Shown: positions 43,805-56,956 of the stretch, one piece after another
How positions within the stretch are numbered: position 1 is the first letter of the stretch
Layout of the letters: each line of letters begins with the position of its first letter
Origin: Aureimonas sp. Leaf427
Lineage (GTDB): Bacteria > Pseudomonadota > Alphaproteobacteria > Rhizobiales > Rhizobiaceae
Assembly (NCBI RefSeq): GCF_001425485.1
Contig: NZ_LMQW01000051.1
Coordinates: 62,001-126,000, forward strand
Direction: 5' to 3'
DNA length: 64,000 bases
Program-made: the position numbers and the translations under genes
The notes under the pieces: model-generated
Seen by the model: only the letters and a program-made list of their open reading frames with translations
Databases searched by the model: none
Told to the model about the DNA's origin: nothing

Positions 43805-45528
43805 TGCGAATGAAGCTTCCGGCTTGGCCGGGCCTTTCCCGCGCTTCCAAGGCGGAGGCGACATCGTCGCGCGTGCCCCTGCGCGCCCGTCGCGTGGCGC
43901 CGCCGCGTCACAGCGGACGCTTCGCCATTGCCGTCGGCCTCTTCTTCGGTGTCTATGCCGTCATCGGCGGGCGTCTTCTCATGTGGGGCGCGATCCCGGG
44001 GGAGGGTGCCAGCTACGGCCGCTTAGGTCCCGTCGTCGCCTCGCGTCCCGATCTGGTGGACCGCAACGGCGAAGTGCTGGCGACCGACATCAAGACCGCC
44101 TCGCTCTTCGCCGAGCCGCGCCGCATCGTCGATCCCGACGAGGCGACGGAGGCGCTCCTGTCCGTCCTGCCCGATCTCGACGCCCGCAGCCTGCATGCGC
44201 GCCTGTCCGGCGAGGCGGGCTTCGTCTGGCTGAAGCGCCAGCTGACGCCGCGCCAGCAGAGCCAGATCTTCGCGCTCGGTCTCCCCGGCATCGGCTTTCG
44301 CACGGAGAAGCGCCGCTTCTATCCCGGCGGCCCCACAGCGTCCCATGTCGTCGGCCTCGTCAATGTCGACAACCAGGGCATCGCCGGCATGGAGAAATAT
44401 GTCGACGACCAGGGCTTCGGCGACATCCAGCGGATGAACCTCGCCAATGGCGACAATCTCGCGCCGGTCCGCCTCTCGCTCGACTTGCGCGTCCAGCACA
44501 TCATGCGCGACGAGCTTGCCGCGTCGATGAAGCGCTACGACGCGATCGCGGCCGGCGGCGTCGTGCTCGACGTCGATACGGGCGAGGTCCTCGCCATGGC
44601 CTCGATGCCCGACTACGACCCGAACGATCCGAAGGACGCGCTGAAGACGGAAAACATGAACCGCATGTCGGCGGGCACGTTCGAGATGGGCTCGACCTTC
44701 AAGACCTTCACGACGGCGATGGCGCTGGATTCCGGCCTCGTGAAGATCACCGACAGCTTCGACGCCTCCCGCCCGATCCGCATCGGCGGCTTCACCATCT
44801 CCGATTTCCACGGCAAGCACCGTGTCCTCACCGTTCCCGAAATCTTCGAATACTCGTCCAATATCGGCACCGCCAAGCAGGCCGATCTCGTCGGCATCGA
44901 GGGCCACAAGGCCTTCCTGACGAAGATGGGCCTTCTGACGCGGCTGAAGACGGAGCTGCCGGAGACGGCGATGCCGACCCAGCCGAAGGTCTGGAAGAAG
45001 CTGAACTCGATCACGATCTCCTTCGGCCACGGCGTCTCGACGACGCCGCTCCAGACGGCGGTCGCGGCCGCCGCGCTCGTCAATGGCGGCCGGCTGATCC
45101 CGCCGACCTTCCTGCCGCGCACCAAGGCCGAGGCCGATGCCGTGGCCGAAATGGTGGTGCGCAAGAGGACGAGCGACGAGATCCGCTATCTCTTCGATCT
45201 CAACGGACGGAGCGGTTCGGGCAAGAGCGCGCAGGTCGCCGGCTATCGCGTCGGCGGCAAGACGGGCACGGCCGAGAAGGTCGTGAACGGTCGCTACGCC
45301 GCCAACAAGCGCTTCAACGCCTATCTGGCCGCCTTTCCGATCGACAAGCCGCGCTTCGTGGTTCTCGTCGTCCTCGACGAGCCCAAGCCCGAAGCGGGCA
45401 AGGCGGGCGCGACGGCCGGCATGAACGCGGCGCCGACGGTCGGCGCCATCATCCGCCGATCGGCCGCGCTCTTGAAGGTGAAGCCCGATTTCAGCGAGGC
45501 CAACCGGCCGCTTCTCGTCTCGAACTGA
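43801..45528 (+). CDS. ftsI: Septal peptidoglycan transpeptidase FtsI (PBP3)
   Basis: 575 residues. N-terminal basic stretch and membrane span ([20 protein letters not shown]), a pedestal domain, then the penicillin-binding transpeptidase domain with STFK (S298, K301), SSN (352-354) and KTGT (K487). It crosslinks septal peptidoglycan together with FtsW. The ATG overlaps the ftsL stop. Confidence 0.96.
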   Translation: MMRMKLPAWPGLSRASKAEATSSRVPLRARRVAPPRHSGRFAIAVGLFFGVYAVIGGRLLMWGAIPGEGASYGRLGPVVASRPDLVDRNGEVLATDIKTASLFAEPRRIVDPDEATEALLSVLPDLDARSLHARLSGEAGFVWLKRQLTPRQQSQIFALGLPGIGFRTEKRRFYPGGPTASHVVGLVNVDNQGIAGMEKYVDDQGFGDIQRMNLANGDNLAPVRLSLDLRVQHIMRDELAASMKRYDAIAAGGVVLDVDTGEVLAMASMPDYDPNDPKDALKTENMNRMSAGTFEMGSTFKTFTTAMALDSGLVKITDSFDASRPIRIGGFTISDFHGKHRVLTVPEIFEYSSNIGTAKQADLVGIEGHKAFLTKMGLLTRLKTELPETAMPTQPKVWKKLNSITISFGHGVSTTPLQTAVAAAALVNGGRLIPPTFLPRTKAEADAVAEMVVRKRTSDEIRYLFDLNGRSGSGKSAQVAGYRVGGKTGTAEKVVNGRYAANKRFNAYLAAFPIDKPRFVVLVVLDEPKPEAGKAGATAGMNAAPTVGAIIRRSAALLKVKPDFSEANRPLLVSN

Positions 45529-45658
45529 CCGGGCCCGGGCGGGCGGGCCCTCGCCGGGGACCTATCCAAGCCGGCCGACAGTCACTAAAGGTCCGCGACG
45601 TTTTCCGGGCCGGATGGCGCCATCCGCCGGTCGTCGCATCGAACGCGGGTTGGGACAG

Positions 45659-47101
45659 ATGAAGATCAGCGATCTTGCAGAGGGCATCGCCAGCGGGGCC
45701 GAACGGCTCGGTACTCGGATCGAGGGCCTTTCCTCGGACTCTCGGACCGTGAAGCCCGGCTATCTCTTTGCCGCGTTAAGCGGTTCTCGGGCCGACGGCG
45801 CGGGCTTCGTGCGCGATGCCGAGGCGAAGGGCGCCGCCGCGATCCTCGCGGGAGCGCCCGTCGAGACCGCCCTGCCGCTTCTCGTCGCCGACGATCCGCG
45901 CCGCGCGCTCGCGCTCATGGCCGCGCGCTTCCACGGGCGCCAGCCGGAGACGATCGTCGCCGTCACCGGCACCAGCGGCAAGACCTCCATCGCGGCCTTC
46001 ACCCGCCAGATCTGGGCGCAAGCCGGCCATGCCGCCGCCTCCGTCGGCACGACCGGCATTCGCTCGCCGACCCGCGACGACTACGGCTCGCTGACGACGC
46101 CGGACCCGATCGAGCTTGCCCGCGTCATGGCGGAGCTTGCCGCCGAGGGCGTCAGCCATGTCGCGATGGAAGCCTCCAGCCATGGTCTCGACCAGCGCCG
46201 CCTCGACGGCGTGACGCTCGCTGCCGGCGCCTTCATCAATCTCGGCCGCGATCATCTCGACTACCACCCGACCATCGAGGACTATTTCGCCGCCAAGATG
46301 CGGCTCTTCGAGGTCCTCCTGTCGCGCGGCGCGCCCGCCGTCATCTTCGCCGACGACCCCTGGTCGGACCGGGCGATCGCCATCGCGCTCCATGCCGGAA
46401 TGCGCATCGAGACGGTCGGCCGCAAGGGCACGCTCCTTCAGCTGAAACGCCTCGAGCACGAGCGCAGCCGCCAGATCGCCGAGATCGAGGCGGAGGGGCG
46501 CATCCATCGCGTCGTGCTGCCGCTGGCCGGCGAGTTCCAGATGGCGAACGCGCTGACGGCGGCAGGGCTCGCCATCGTCACCGGCGTTCCCGCCGAGACG
46601 GCGCTCGGGGCTCTCGAACATCTGGAGGGCGCGCCCGGCCGCCTCGACCTCGCGGGGACCACGGCATCCGGCGTTCCCGTCTTCGTCGACTATGCCCACA
46701 AGCCCGAGGCGCTGGAGAACGTGCTCTCGGCCGTGCGTCCCTTCACGACGGGCCGCGTGATCTGCGTCTTCGGCTGCGGCGGCGACCGGGATCGCGGCAA
46801 GCGCCCGATCATGGGCGAAATCGCGGCCCGCCTTGCCGATGTCGCGATCGTCACGGATGACAACCCGCGCTCGGAAGACCCGGCCTCGATCCGCGCCGCG
46901 ATCATCGAAGCCGCCGCCGGGGCCGAGGAGATCGCCGACCGGCGCGAGGCGATCCGCCACGCGGTCGGCCTCTCGCAGGCCGGCGACACGATCGTCGTCG
47001 CCGGCAAGGGCCACGAGCACGGACAGACCATCGGCGGGCAGACCCTGCCTTTCAGCGATCACGAGGAGGTCCGTCGCGCCATCGCGGGGGAAACGGAATG
47101 A
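45659..47101 (+). CDS. murE: UDP-MurNAc-tripeptide synthetase MurE
   Basis: 480 residues. P-loop VTGTSGKTS (K108) and the substrate motif DNPR (401-404), which marks the meso-diaminopimelate-adding type. It adds meso-DAP to UDP-MurNAc-L-Ala-D-Glu using ATP. ATG 45659 follows GGGACAG; the 130 bases before it, after ftsI, contain no gene. Overlaps murF by ATGA. Confidence 0.96.
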   Translation: MKISDLAEGIASGAERLGTRIEGLSSDSRTVKPGYLFAALSGSRADGAGFVRDAEAKGAAAILAGAPVETALPLLVADDPRRALALMAARFHGRQPETIVAVTGTSGKTSIAAFTRQIWAQAGHAAASVGTTGIRSPTRDDYGSLTTPDPIELARVMAELAAEGVSHVAMEASSHGLDQRRLDGVTLAAGAFINLGRDHLDYHPTIEDYFAAKMRLFEVLLSRGAPAVIFADDPWSDRAIAIALHAGMRIETVGRKGTLLQLKRLEHERSRQIAEIEAEGRIHRVVLPLAGEFQMANALTAAGLAIVTGVPAETALGALEHLEGAPGRLDLAGTTASGVPVFVDYAHKPEALENVLSAVRPFTTGRVICVFGCGGDRDRGKRPIMGEIAARLADVAIVTDDNPRSEDPASIRAAIIEAAAGAEEIADRREAIRHAVGLSQAGDTIVVAGKGHEHGQTIGGQTLPFSDHEEVRRAIAGETE

Positions 47102-48567
47102 CGGATTATCTCTGGGATATCGACGCGCTCGTCGCGGCCACGGGCGGACGTGCCATCGGCACCATGCCGCGAGGCGTGACCGGCCTTTCGATCGACACGC
47201 GCACGGTCACGCCGGGCGACGCCTTCTTCGCCATCAAGGGCGACCGCTTCGACGGCCACACGTTCCTGACCGCCGCCGTGGCGGCCGGGGCGTCCGTCCT
47301 CGTCGTGTCCGAGAAGAAGCTGCCCGCGCTCGGCCGCGTGCACGGACAGTTCATCGTGGTCGAGGACGTGCTGACCGCCCTCGTGCGCCTGTCCACCGCC
47401 GCCCGCGCCCGATCGAAGGCCAAGATCGTCGCCGTCACGGGCAGCGTCGGCAAGACGACGACCAAGGAAGCGCTGCGCCACGGCCTTTCCGCCGCCGGCA
47501 AGGTCCATGCCTCCGCCGCCTCGTTCAACAACCATTGGGGCGTGCCGCTGAGTCTCGCCCGCATGCCCGCCGACGCCCGCTTCGGCATCTTCGAGATCGG
47601 CATGAACCATCCCGACGAGATCCGCCCGCTCGTCAAGATCGTTCGCCCGCACGTCGCCATCGTGACGCTGATCGCGCCCGCCCATCTCGGACATTTCAAC
47701 GACATCGGCGAGATCGCCAAAGCGAAGGGCGAGGTCTTCGAGGGCCTCGTCATGGGCGGCACGGCCGTCGTCAATGCCGACGATCCGCAGGGGCCTGCCC
47801 TGATCGAAATGGCGCGCGCGGCTGGCGTCGACGACATCAAGATCTTCGGCGAGGGCGAGGGGGCCGAGTACCGGCTTCTCGACTTCCAGCCCATGCCCGA
47901 CGGCGCGCGGATGCGGGCCAGAATCGGCGAGACGGAGGTCGCCCTGGAGTTGGCCGCTTCCGGCCGCCACATCGCCGACAACCTCCTTGCCGTCCTCGGC
48001 ACCGCGCAGCTGGTCGGTGCCGATGTCGAGACCGTCGCCGCCGCCTTGTCGAGCTGGCGCGCGGGCAAGGGGCGCGGCGAGCGCCATCGCCTGCCCCTCG
48101 GCGAGGGCGAGCTGACGCTGATCGACGAGAGCTACAACGCCAATCCCGCCTCCATGCGCGCGGCCATCGCGGTTCTCGCCGCGGCGGCGCCGTCCTCCGG
48201 CGGACGCCGCATCGCCATTCTCGGCGACATGCTGGAACTCGGCGAGCAGTCCGGCGATCTTCATGCCGAACTCGGGCCCGTGCTGGTCGAGGCCGGGGTC
48301 GATCGGGTCTACCTCCTCGGCAACGAGATGAAGGCGCTTGACGATGCGCTGGACGGCACACTCCCGGCCGAATGGCACGAGAGTCTCGACGAGCTTCAGG
48401 CAAGCCTGCTGGGGCATCTTCGCGCCGGCGATGTCGTGATGGTGAAGGGTTCCAACGGTATCGGCCTGTCGCGCATCGTCGACCGGCTGATCGCGGCCCA
48501 TGGCTCCGGTGTGCCGGGTTCCGCGAATGGCGCGGGCTCGACCGCGACGCAGACGGGAACCGTGTAA
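47098..48567 (+). CDS. murF: UDP-MurNAc-pentapeptide synthetase MurF
   Basis: 489 residues. Motif [35 protein letters not shown] and [15 protein letters not shown] identify MurF. It ligates D-Ala-D-Ala to the tripeptide precursor with ATP. Ends immediately before mraY (no gap). The tail after VDRLI is a short Gly/Ser/Ala-rich extension. Confidence 0.96.
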   Translation: MTDYLWDIDALVAATGGRAIGTMPRGVTGLSIDTRTVTPGDAFFAIKGDRFDGHTFLTAAVAAGASVLVVSEKKLPALGRVHGQFIVVEDVLTALVRLSTAARARSKAKIVAVTGSVGKTTTKEALRHGLSAAGKVHASAASFNNHWGVPLSLARMPADARFGIFEIGMNHPDEIRPLVKIVRPHVAIVTLIAPAHLGHFNDIGEIAKAKGEVFEGLVMGGTAVVNADDPQGPALIEMARAAGVDDIKIFGEGEGAEYRLLDFQPMPDGARMRARIGETEVALELAASGRHIADNLLAVLGTAQLVGADVETVAAALSSWRAGKGRGERHRLPLGEGELTLIDESYNANPASMRAAIAVLAAAAPSSGGRRIAILGDMLELGEQSGDLHAELGPVLVEAGVDRVYLLGNEMKALDDALDGTLPAEWHESLDELQASLLGHLRAGDVVMVKGSNGIGLSRIVDRLIAAHGSGVPGSANGAGSTATQTGTV

Positions 48568-49650
48568 ATGCTCGCATATCTCGGCCAGTTCTCTGCCGAT
48601 TTCCCCGGCCTCAACGTGTTCCGCTACATCACGTTTCGGACGGGAAGCGCGATGATCACCTCGTTCATCGTGGTGTTCCTGTTCGGGCCGGCGATCATCT
48701 CGAACCTGCGTCTGCGCCAGGGCAAGGGCCAGCCGATCCGCGCGGACGGGCCGCAGACCCATTTCAAGAAGGCCGGCACGCCCACGATGGGCGGACTGAT
48801 GATCCTGACGGGCATCCTGTCCTCGACCCTTCTCTGGGCCGAGCTCAGCAATCTCTACGTCTGGACCGTGCTGCTCGTCACGATCGGCTTCGGCGCGATC
48901 GGCTTCTACGACGACTACCTGAAGGTGACGAAGCAGTCGCATAAGGGCTTTTCCGGCAAGGCGCGTCTCGCCATCGAGTTCGCCATCGCCGGCATCGCCT
49001 GCACGCTGACGGTCTATGCCGGCACGGGCACCTTCGCGACCTCGCTGGCCTTTCCCTTCGTCAAGTCCTTCCTGATCGATCTCGGCTGGTTCTATGTCGC
49101 GCTCGGCGCCTTCGTCATGGTCGGCGCGGGCAATGCGGTGAACCTGACCGACGGTCTCGACGGCCTCGCCATCGTGCCGATCATGATCGCCTGCGCCGCT
49201 TTCGGCCTCATCGCCTATCTCGCGGGCAACGTGAACTTCGCCAACTACCTGCAGATCCACTACGTCTTCGGCACGGGCGAACTGGCCGTCGTCTGCGGCG
49301 CGGTCATCGGCGCGGGCCTCGGCTTCCTCTGGTTCAACGCCCCGCCCGCCGCCATCTTCATGGGCGACACCGGGTCGCTCGCGCTCGGCGGCATGGTCGG
49401 CGCCATCGCGGTGGCGACCAAGCACGAACTGGTTCTCGCCATCATCGGCGGCCTCTTCGTGATCGAAGCCATGTCCGTGATCATCCAGGTCGCGAGCTTC
49501 AAGCTCACGGGCAAGCGCGTCTTCCTCATGGCCCCGATCCACCACCATTTCGAGAAGCTCGGCTGGACGGAGAGCCAGGTCGTCGTGCGCTTCTGGATCA
49601 TCGCCTTCATGCTGGCCTTCGTCGGCCTCTCCACGCTGAAGCTGCGGTAG
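48568..49650 (+). CDS. mraY: Phospho-MurNAc-pentapeptide translocase MraY
   Basis: 360 residues, about ten membrane helices. Conserved: TPTMGGLMI, the Asp-rich [17 protein letters not shown] and MAPIHHHFE. It transfers phospho-MurNAc-pentapeptide from UDP to undecaprenyl phosphate, making lipid I. ATG follows the murF TAA directly. Confidence 0.96.
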   Translation: MLAYLGQFSADFPGLNVFRYITFRTGSAMITSFIVVFLFGPAIISNLRLRQGKGQPIRADGPQTHFKKAGTPTMGGLMILTGILSSTLLWAELSNLYVWTVLLVTIGFGAIGFYDDYLKVTKQSHKGFSGKARLAIEFAIAGIACTLTVYAGTGTFATSLAFPFVKSFLIDLGWFYVALGAFVMVGAGNAVNLTDGLDGLAIVPIMIACAAFGLIAYLAGNVNFANYLQIHYVFGTGELAVVCGAVIGAGLGFLWFNAPPAAIFMGDTGSLALGGMVGAIAVATKHELVLAIIGGLFVIEAMSVIIQVASFKLTGKRVFLMAPIHHHFEKLGWTESQVVVRFWIIAFMLAFVGLSTLKLR

Positions 49651-49656
49651 GCCGCC

Positions 49657-51063
49657 ATGATCCCGGTCACGAGTTTTTCCGGCAAGACCGTCGCGCTCTT
49701 CGGGCTCGGCGGGTCCGGCCGCGCGACGGCCCTGGCGCTCAAGGCCGGCGGCGCGACGGTGATCGCCTTCGACGACAATCCCGCCAGCATCGAAGCCGCC
49801 GCGGGCGACGGCATCGCGACGGGAAACCTCCACGATATCGACTGGTCCGGCGTCTCGGCGCTGATCCTCTCGCCCGGCGTGCCACTGACCCATCCCCGCC
49901 CGCACTGGACGGCCGATCTCGCGGCGCAAGCCGGCGTTCCGATCATCGGCGATGTCGAGCTCTTCAGCCGCGAGCGCGGGGCCCATGCGCCGGAGGCCCC
50001 CTTCGTCGCCATCACCGGCACGAACGGCAAGTCGACGACGACGGCGCTCATCGCTCATTGCCTGCGCTCGGCCGGCCGCGACACGCAGCTCGGCGGCAAT
50101 ATCGGGGTCGCCGTCCTGACGCTCGATCCGCCCGTGCCGACGCGCTTCTACGTCGTCGAGTGCTCGTCCTATCAGATCGACCTCGCCCCCTCGATTGCGC
50201 CCTCCGTCGCCCTGCTTCTCAACCTCACGCCCGACCATCTCGATCGCCACGGCTCGATGGAGCACTATGCCGAGGTCAAGGCGCGGCTCCTGCGCGGCGC
50301 CGATACCGCCGTCGTCGGCGTGGACGACGCCTATTGCCGAGCCATCGCGGACGAGCTTCAGGCCGCCGGTCGCAAGGTCGTGCGCATCTCGCAGTCGCAG
50401 ACCCTCGCGGACGGCGTCTTCTTCGACGGCGCGAGCGTCGTCGTCGCCGAGGCCGGGGCGCCCGTCGCGAGCCTTTCGCTGGCCGGGATCGGCTCCCTGC
50501 GCGGGCGCCACAACGGGCAGAACGCGGCGGCCGCCGTCGCGGCGCTCCTCGCGGCGGGCCTCTCCGCCGAGGAGATTCTGGTTGGGCTGACAAGCTTTCC
50601 GGGCCTCGCCCATCGCATGGAAGAGATCGGCCGGATCGGCTCCGTCCTCTTCGTCAACGATTCCAAGGCCACCAATGCGGATGCCGCGGCTCCCGCGCTC
50701 GGCTCGTTCCGGACCATCCACTGGATCGCGGGCGGCCTGCCCAAGGAAGGCGGCATCGCCAGCCTTGCGCCGCTCTTTCCCCACGTCGCCAAGGCCTATC
50801 TGATCGGCGAGGCCGCGCCGGCCTTCGCCGCGACGCTCGGCGAGAGCGTGCCCTTCGAGATTTCCGGCACGCTCGACATCGCTGTCGCCCATGCCGCGCG
50901 CGATGCCGCGCGATCGACGGGGGAGGGCGAGCCGGTCGTGCTCCTCTCGCCGGCCTGTGCGAGCTTCGACCAGTTCCGCAATTTTGAAGTGCGCGGGGCG
51001 GCCTTCCGCGACGCCGTGGCGCGCCTTCCCGGCATCGAGCTTTTCCGAAAGGGTGGAGCATGA
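49657..51063 (+). CDS. murD: UDP-MurNAc-L-Ala:D-Glu ligase MurD
   Basis: 468 residues. N-terminal Rossmann-like [21 protein letters not shown] motif [24 protein letters not shown] and [15 protein letters not shown] are typical for MurD. It adds D-glutamate to UDP-MurNAc-L-Ala. Last codons overlap ftsW by ATGA. Confidence 0.96.
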   Translation: MIPVTSFSGKTVALFGLGGSGRATALALKAGGATVIAFDDNPASIEAAAGDGIATGNLHDIDWSGVSALILSPGVPLTHPRPHWTADLAAQAGVPIIGDVELFSRERGAHAPEAPFVAITGTNGKSTTTALIAHCLRSAGRDTQLGGNIGVAVLTLDPPVPTRFYVVECSSYQIDLAPSIAPSVALLLNLTPDHLDRHGSMEHYAEVKARLLRGADTAVVGVDDAYCRAIADELQAAGRKVVRISQSQTLADGVFFDGASVVVAEAGAPVASLSLAGIGSLRGRHNGQNAAAAVAALLAAGLSAEEILVGLTSFPGLAHRMEEIGRIGSVLFVNDSKATNADAAAPALGSFRTIHWIAGGLPKEGGIASLAPLFPHVAKAYLIGEAAPAFAATLGESVPFEISGTLDIAVAHAARDAARSTGEGEPVVLLSPACASFDQFRNFEVRGAAFRDAVARLPGIELFRKGGA

Positions 51064-52214
51064 GCACACGCGCCAAACGAGCCCTGATCACCGACTGGTG
51101 GTGGAGCGTCGACCGCTGGTTCCTGGCCGCCTTTCTGACGCTGATGATCGGCGGCCTCGTGCTCTCCTTCGCCGCCAGCCCGCCCGTCGCCGAGAAGCTC
51201 GGGCTCGACCCATTCCACTTCGTCAAGCGTCACGGCGTCTTCCTTCTGCCTTCGATCGCCGCGATGATCGCGACCTCGATGCTGACGGCACGCGGCATCC
51301 GCCGCGCCTCGATCATTCTCCTGGCCGGCTCGATCGTTCTGATGATCGGCGCCTTGTTCTTCGGCATGGAAGTGAAGGGCGCCCGCCGCTGGATCGAGAT
51401 CGGTCCGATGACGATCCAGCCGTCCGAGTTCATGAAGCCGGCCTTCGTCGTCGTCTGCGCCTGGCTCTTCGCCGAGAAGCAGCGCCGCGCCGATATTCCG
51501 GGCAATCTCTTCGCCATCATCCTCCTCTTCGTCGTCACAGCGCTTCTCGTGGCGCAGCCCGATCTCGGCCAGACCATGCTGACGGCCGGCGCCTGGAGCG
51601 GCCTCTTCTTCATGGCCGGCATGCCCTGGCTCTGGATCGCCGTCCTCGGCTCCATCGGCACGGTCGGCTTCCTCTCCGCCTATTTCGTCTTCCCGCACGT
51701 CGCCTCGCGCATCGACCGCTTCCTCACCGGCGAGGGCGACACGTTCCAGACCGACACGGCGCGCGAAGCCATCATGCGTGGTGGCTGGCTCGGCCAGGGC
51801 CCGGGCGAGGGCACCGTCAAGCGCCTTCTGCCGGACAGCCACACCGACTTCGCCTTCTCCGTCATCGCGGAGGAGTTCGGCATCGTCACCTGCATGCTGC
51901 TCGCCTCGATCTTCTGCTTCATCGTGATCCGCGGCTTGTCGGTCGCCTTCGCGCAGCGCGATCCCTTCGCGCGGCTGGCGATTTCCGGCCTCGTCTTCCT
52001 CTTCGGCCTCCAGTCGATCATCAACATGTCGGTGAATCTGCAGCTGATGCCCGCCAAGGGCATGACGCTGCCCTTCATCTCCTATGGTGGCTCCTCGATG
52101 CTCGCCATCGCCATCTCCGCCGGCTTCATCCTGGCGCTCACCCGCAAGAAGCCCGAGAACTCCTCGCAGACGGATCGGCTGATGGATCGGACGATGGCGC
52201 TGTCGGGAACGTGA
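51060..52214 (+). CDS. ftsW: Septal peptidoglycan polymerase FtsW
   Basis: 384 residues, SEDS family with about ten membrane helices. Motifs: [22 protein letters not shown], the catalytic Asp region [11 protein letters not shown], and the C-terminal [12 protein letters not shown]. It polymerises lipid II glycan chains at the septum with FtsI. Ends 7 bases before the small membrane protein pair. Confidence 0.95.
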   Translation: MSTRAKRALITDWWWSVDRWFLAAFLTLMIGGLVLSFAASPPVAEKLGLDPFHFVKRHGVFLLPSIAAMIATSMLTARGIRRASIILLAGSIVLMIGALFFGMEVKGARRWIEIGPMTIQPSEFMKPAFVVVCAWLFAEKQRRADIPGNLFAIILLFVVTALLVAQPDLGQTMLTAGAWSGLFFMAGMPWLWIAVLGSIGTVGFLSAYFVFPHVASRIDRFLTGEGDTFQTDTAREAIMRGGWLGQGPGEGTVKRLLPDSHTDFAFSVIAEEFGIVTCMLLASIFCFIVIRGLSVAFAQRDPFARLAISGLVFLFGLQSIINMSVNLQLMPAKGMTLPFISYGGSSMLAIAISAGFILALTRKKPENSSQTDRLMDRTMALSGT

Positions 52215-52221
52215 GATCTCG

Positions 52222-52500
52222 ATGCGCGATCCGATCGATGGCGGCAACGACCCGACCGTGTCGCCGCGCCTTCCCAGCGATGCAGGCAAGGAGCAGATCA
52301 AGCTGACTGCGACCTATATGAACGGGATCGCGGTCGGATTGGCGCTCGTCGGTGGGCTGTCCATTCCGTCGAGCATCGCGCTCAACGCCACTGCCGGCCA
52401 CGAACAGATCTTCGCAGCCTGCGTCAGCCTCTTCAGTTTTGGCCTTAGTCCCTATATTCATATGAGAGCGAAGCAGTGGTTGAGGAGGTTGGACGGATGA
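52222..52500 (+). CDS. Small membrane protein inserted in the dcw cluster (1)
   Basis: 92 residues. A soluble, acidic start (MRDPIDGGNDPTVSP) is followed by two hydrophobic segments (NGIAVGLALVGGLSIPSSIAL; ACVSLFSFGLSPYIHM) and a basic end (RAKQWLRRLDG). No family recognised. ATG 52222 is 7 bases after ftsW. The stop overlaps the ATG of the next small gene (ATGA), so they are translated as a pair. Its presence between ftsW and murG breaks the standard order. Confidence 0.65.
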   Translation: MRDPIDGGNDPTVSPRLPSDAGKEQIKLTATYMNGIAVGLALVGGLSIPSSIALNATAGHEQIFAACVSLFSFGLSPYIHMRAKQWLRRLDG

Positions 52501-52646
52501 GTACGACGCTGTTCTACATTCTCGGTCTGGCTTTGCTGCCGATCGGAACGCTTCTCGTGACCTACTACGCTGGCTGGTCCCTGGACCGTGAACTCGAACG
52601 CAGTCGGCGCGAACGCTTCGAGCGAAAGAGCGGCGCTGTCGGCTGA
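52497..52646 (+). CDS. Small membrane protein inserted in the dcw cluster (2), 49 residues
   Basis: 49 residues. One hydrophobic segment near the N-terminus (FYILGLALLPIGTLLVTYYAGW) then a charged coil-like tail (LDRELERSRRERFERKSG). GAGGAGG at 52481-52487 lies about 9 bases before the ATG, a good ribosome site. ATGA overlap with the previous gene. Too short for many gene callers. Together the two genes fit a toxin-antitoxin-free, two-component membrane unit of unknown purpose, perhaps accessory to septal synthesis. Confidence 0.6.
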   Translation: MSTTLFYILGLALLPIGTLLVTYYAGWSLDRELERSRRERFERKSGAVG

Positions 52647-52809
52647 CATTCGGGTCGGCCGGGGAATGCGATCGGAACTGGAGTCGAGTAGCTTCGGGCG
52701 ATTAGGCCTTTCGGCGAGGCAGTTCTAGACGGCCGATTTTCCGCGGCGCGGCGTTTCGGGTTCGATTCCTGCGAATGTCACGCATCTCATCTGGACGAAG
52801 CGCTCCCCC

Positions 52810-53910
52810 ATGAACGGCCCCATCCTTCTCTCTGCCGGCGGCACCGGCGGCCATCTCTTTCCGGCCGAGGCGCTGGCGCATGAGCTGGTCGATCGAGGCC
52901 ATGTCGTGCATCTGGCGACCGACGAGCGGGCCGGAAAATATGCCGAGCGCTTTCCGGTGGAGGCGATCCATGTCGTTCCCTCCGCCACCTTCGGCTCGAA
53001 GAACCCGCTCCATGTCGCGCGCTCGCTTCTGAAGCTCTGGCGCGGCTTTCGCGCCGCCGGCGCGCTGATCCGGCGGATCAGGCCGGCGGTCGTCGTCGGC
53101 TTCGGCGGCTATCCGACGGTCCCGCCGATGCTGGCCGCCTCGCAGGCCGGCCGTCCGACGCTCATCCACGAGCAGAACGCCGTGATGGGCCGGGCCAACA
53201 AGTTTCTCGCCAAGCGCGTGACGCGGATCGCCGCCGGCATTCCGCAGGAAGGCCTCGCACCCGAGATCGCCGGCAAGCTCGTCGTGACGGGCAATCCCGT
53301 GCGCCCGGCCGTGCTGGAATCGGCCGCCTATGCCTACAAGCCGAGCGGCCCGGGCCAGCCCTTCCGGCTCGTCGTCTTCGGCGGCAGCCAGGGCGCGCAG
53401 TTCTTCTCCGACGTCATGCCGGAAGCCGTTCGGCTTCTGCCGATCGAGATCCTGCGCCGCCTCCACGTCACGCAGCAGGCCCGGCCCGAGCAGCAGGAGC
53501 GCGTGCGCGCCTTCTACGAGGCCGAGGGGATCGAGGCGGAGGTCTCCCCCTTCTTCACCGACATGGCCAAGCGCATCGGACGCGCGCATCTCATCGTCAG
53601 CCGCTCGGGCGCCTCCACCGTGTCGGAAATCTCGGTGATCGGCCGTCCCTCGATCCTCGTGCCGTACCCCTATGCGCTCGACCACGATCAGGCGGCCAAT
53701 GCCGCCAAGCTGGAGGCCGCGGGCGGCGCGATCGTGGCGCGCCAGTCCGATCTGTCCGCCATCCGTCTCGCCGGCCTGATCGAGGGCATCGCCAACGATC
53801 CCGCCAAGGCCATGGTCATGGCCTCGGCCGCCCGCGCCACCGGCATTCCCGATGCCGCGCGGTTGCTCGCCGATGTGGTTGAGGCTATGTCCGCGGCTTC
53901 GACACGCTGA
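52810..53910 (+). CDS. murG: Lipid II-forming glycosyltransferase MurG
   Basis: 366 residues. [14 protein letters not shown] near the start, [37 protein letters not shown] and the C-terminal [11 protein letters not shown] plus [14 protein letters not shown], all standard for MurG. It adds GlcNAc from UDP-GlcNAc to lipid I on the inner face of the membrane. The 160 bases upstream, after the small gene pair, have no clear promoter. Confidence 0.96.
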   Translation: MNGPILLSAGGTGGHLFPAEALAHELVDRGHVVHLATDERAGKYAERFPVEAIHVVPSATFGSKNPLHVARSLLKLWRGFRAAGALIRRIRPAVVVGFGGYPTVPPMLAASQAGRPTLIHEQNAVMGRANKFLAKRVTRIAAGIPQEGLAPEIAGKLVVTGNPVRPAVLESAAYAYKPSGPGQPFRLVVFGGSQGAQFFSDVMPEAVRLLPIEILRRLHVTQQARPEQQERVRAFYEAEGIEAEVSPFFTDMAKRIGRAHLIVSRSGASTVSEISVIGRPSILVPYPYALDHDQAANAAKLEAAGGAIVARQSDLSAIRLAGLIEGIANDPAKAMVMASAARATGIPDAARLLADVVEAMSAASTR

Positions 53911-53935
53911 CCTTTTCGTATCTCGGAGCCTTTTC

Positions 53936-55350
53936 ATGAAGATGCCGCCCAATATCGGCCCGGTGCATTTCATCGGCATCGGCGGCATCGGCATGAGCGG
54001 CATCGCCGAGGTGCTGGCCAATCTCGGCTACACCGTCCAGGGCTCCGACCAGGGCGACAGCGCCAACGTGCAGCGCCTTCGCGCCAAGGGCATCAAGGTC
54101 ATGATCGGCCATGCCGCGGAAAATCTCGGGGCGGCCGAGATCGTGGTGGTCTCGACGGCGATCAAGCGCTCCAACCCGGAACTGGCCGCCGCCCGCGAGC
54201 GCCTGCTACCGATCGTGCGCCGCGCCGAAATGCTGGCCGAACTCATGCGCTTCCGCCAGGCGATCGCCATCGGCGGCACGCACGGCAAGACGACGACGAC
54301 CTCGATGGTCGCGACCCTGCTCGATGCCGGCGGCCTCGACCCGACCGTCGTCAACGGCGGCATCATCAACGCCTACGGCACGAATGCGCGCATGGGCGAC
54401 GGCAACTGGATGGTGGTGGAGGCCGACGAGTCCGACGGCACGTTCCTGCGTCTGCCCGCCGATATCGCGGTCGTGACCAACATCGATCCCGAGCACCTCG
54501 ACCATTACGGCACGTTCGACAAGGTCCGCGCCGCCTTCCGCGCCTTCGTCGAGAACGTGCCCTTCTACGGCTTCGCCGTCATGTGCCTCGACCATCCCGA
54601 GGTGCAGACCCTCGTCGCCGAGATCGAGGACCGCCGCATCATCACCTACGGCGAGAATCTCCAGGCCGACGTGCGCTTCGAGAACCTGCGCGCCGAGGGC
54701 TCGCGCTCGATCTTCGACGTGACGATCCGCGACCGCGTCACCGGCCGGCAGGACGAGATCCGCGAGATCACGCTGCCCATGCCCGGCCGCCACAACGTCT
54801 CCAATGCCACCGCCGCCATCGCCGTCGCGCATCGGATCGGCATCTCGGCCGAGGCGATCCGCACCGGTCTTGCCGCCTTCGGCGGCGTCAAGCGGCGCTT
54901 CACGCATACGGGCACGGTCCACGGCGCCGACTTCTACGACGATTACGGCCATCATCCCGTCGAGATCCGCGCCGTGCTCGCCGCCGCGCGCTCCTCGGCC
55001 AAGGGTCGCGTCGTCGCCGTCGTGCAGCCCCATCGCTACACGCGCCTCCAGAGCCTTTTCGCCGACTTCGCGGCCTGCTTCAACGATGCCGACACCGTCA
55101 TCCTCGCGCCCGTCTATTCGGCGGGCGAGGAGCCGATCGAGTTCGTGAACTCGGAAATGCTGGTCGAGCGGCTGAAGCTCGGCGGCCATCGCGACGCCAA
55201 GCTGATCGACGGCCCCGAGGAACTCGCGCCGCTTCTCGATCGCCTCGTCGAGCCGAACGACATCGTCGTCTTCCTTGGCGCCGGCTCCATCACCCAGTGG
55301 GCCTATGCGCTGCCGAAGGATTTGGCGGCGCTTCGGGCGGGCCGCGCCTG

Positions 55351-55351
<1 letters not shown>
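53936..55351 (+). CDS. murC: UDP-MurNAc:L-alanine ligase MurC
   Basis: 471 residues. [32 protein letters not shown] and KRRFTHTG identify MurC. It adds L-Ala to UDP-MurNAc with ATP. ATG 53936 starts [12 protein letters not shown] with CGGAGCC upstream; a longer frame is not supported. murB starts one base after its last codon overlap. Confidence 0.96.
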
Positions 55352-56310
<959 letters not shown>

Positions 56311-56342
56311 GCGGCGTCGGTGGAGCCGCGCCGCCGCGACGA

Positions 56343-56651
56343 TCAGGCAGCGGTCGGCAGCGGTTTCGCCCGATCGATCCGCGCCAATCCTTCCGGAGAG
56401 TTCAGAACCTGCCAAAGGTCGTTTCGACGCTGCACGTTCAGCCAGAAGTCCGGGCTGTTGCCGAAGACGCGCGCGAGGATCAGCGCGGTCGCTGCCGTGA
56501 TGCCCCGGCGGTCGTTGCAGAGCTCGTTGACGTGCTTGCGGGGAACGCCCATCGCGTCCGCCAGGGCCGCCTGGGTCAATTCCATCGGCTGCATGAACTC
56601 CTCGACGAGAATTTCAGCGACCGTGGCCGGCTTGCGCTTCGTCATGAGCAT
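56343..56651 (-). CDS. higA: HigA-type antitoxin
   Basis: 102 residues with an XRE helix-turn-helix: AEILVEEFMQPMELTQAALADAMGVPRKHVNELCNDRRGITAATALILARVFGNSPDFWLN pattern, diagnostic for HigA/VapI antitoxins. It binds and silences HigB and represses the pair. Second in the operon, after higB, 8 bases apart. AGGTGA precedes ATG 56651. It is on the strand opposite to the dcw genes. Confidence 0.88.
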   Translation of the reverse strand: MLMTKRKPATVAEILVEEFMQPMELTQAALADAMGVPRKHVNELCNDRRGITAATALILARVFGNSPDFWLNVQRRNDLWQVLNSPEGLARIDRAKPLPTAA

Positions 56652-56659
56652 GAATCACC

Positions 56660-56956
56660 TCACCGATAGCTGTGATCGTCGAGACGGACATCGGAAGCTT
56701 CGCCTCGATCACCGTCCCATTTGAAGATCAGGCGCCATTGCTTGTTCACGCGGATCGAGTGATGGCCCTCGAGCGTGCCGCTCAGCTTCTCGAAATGATT
56801 GCTGGGGGGCACACGTAGATCCTGATCCGTCATGGCGTCGTCGATCATCTGGAGTTTCCGAAAGAGTCTTGCTTCCAGATCTGCCGGAATGGTTCGCGAG
56901 CGAATGTCGTCCGTGAAGAACACCTGCAGGGCCGCGTCGCGAAAGCTGACGATCAT
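56660..56956 (-). CDS. higB: HigB-type mRNA interferase toxin
   Basis: 98 residues, RelE-fold. The end has the HigB pattern FEKLSGTLEGHHSIRVNKQWRLIFKW and ADVRLDDHSYR-like terminus with Asp/His/Tyr. HigB cuts mRNA on ribosomes. ATG 56956 (M in MIVSFRDAALQVFF) is used; the longer frame to 56998 adds non-conserved residues. The toxin-first order is typical for higBA. An inverted repeat touches the start codon. Confidence 0.88.
   Translation of the reverse strand: MIVSFRDAALQVFFTDDIRSRTIPADLEARLFRKLQMIDDAMTDQDLRVPPSNHFEKLSGTLEGHHSIRVNKQWRLIFKWDGDRGEASDVRLDDHSYR

Noticed and set aside
47059-51069. A 1336-codon minus-strand frame opposite murF, mraY and murD
   Set aside because: Antisense to three well-marked dcw genes with no recognisable motif.
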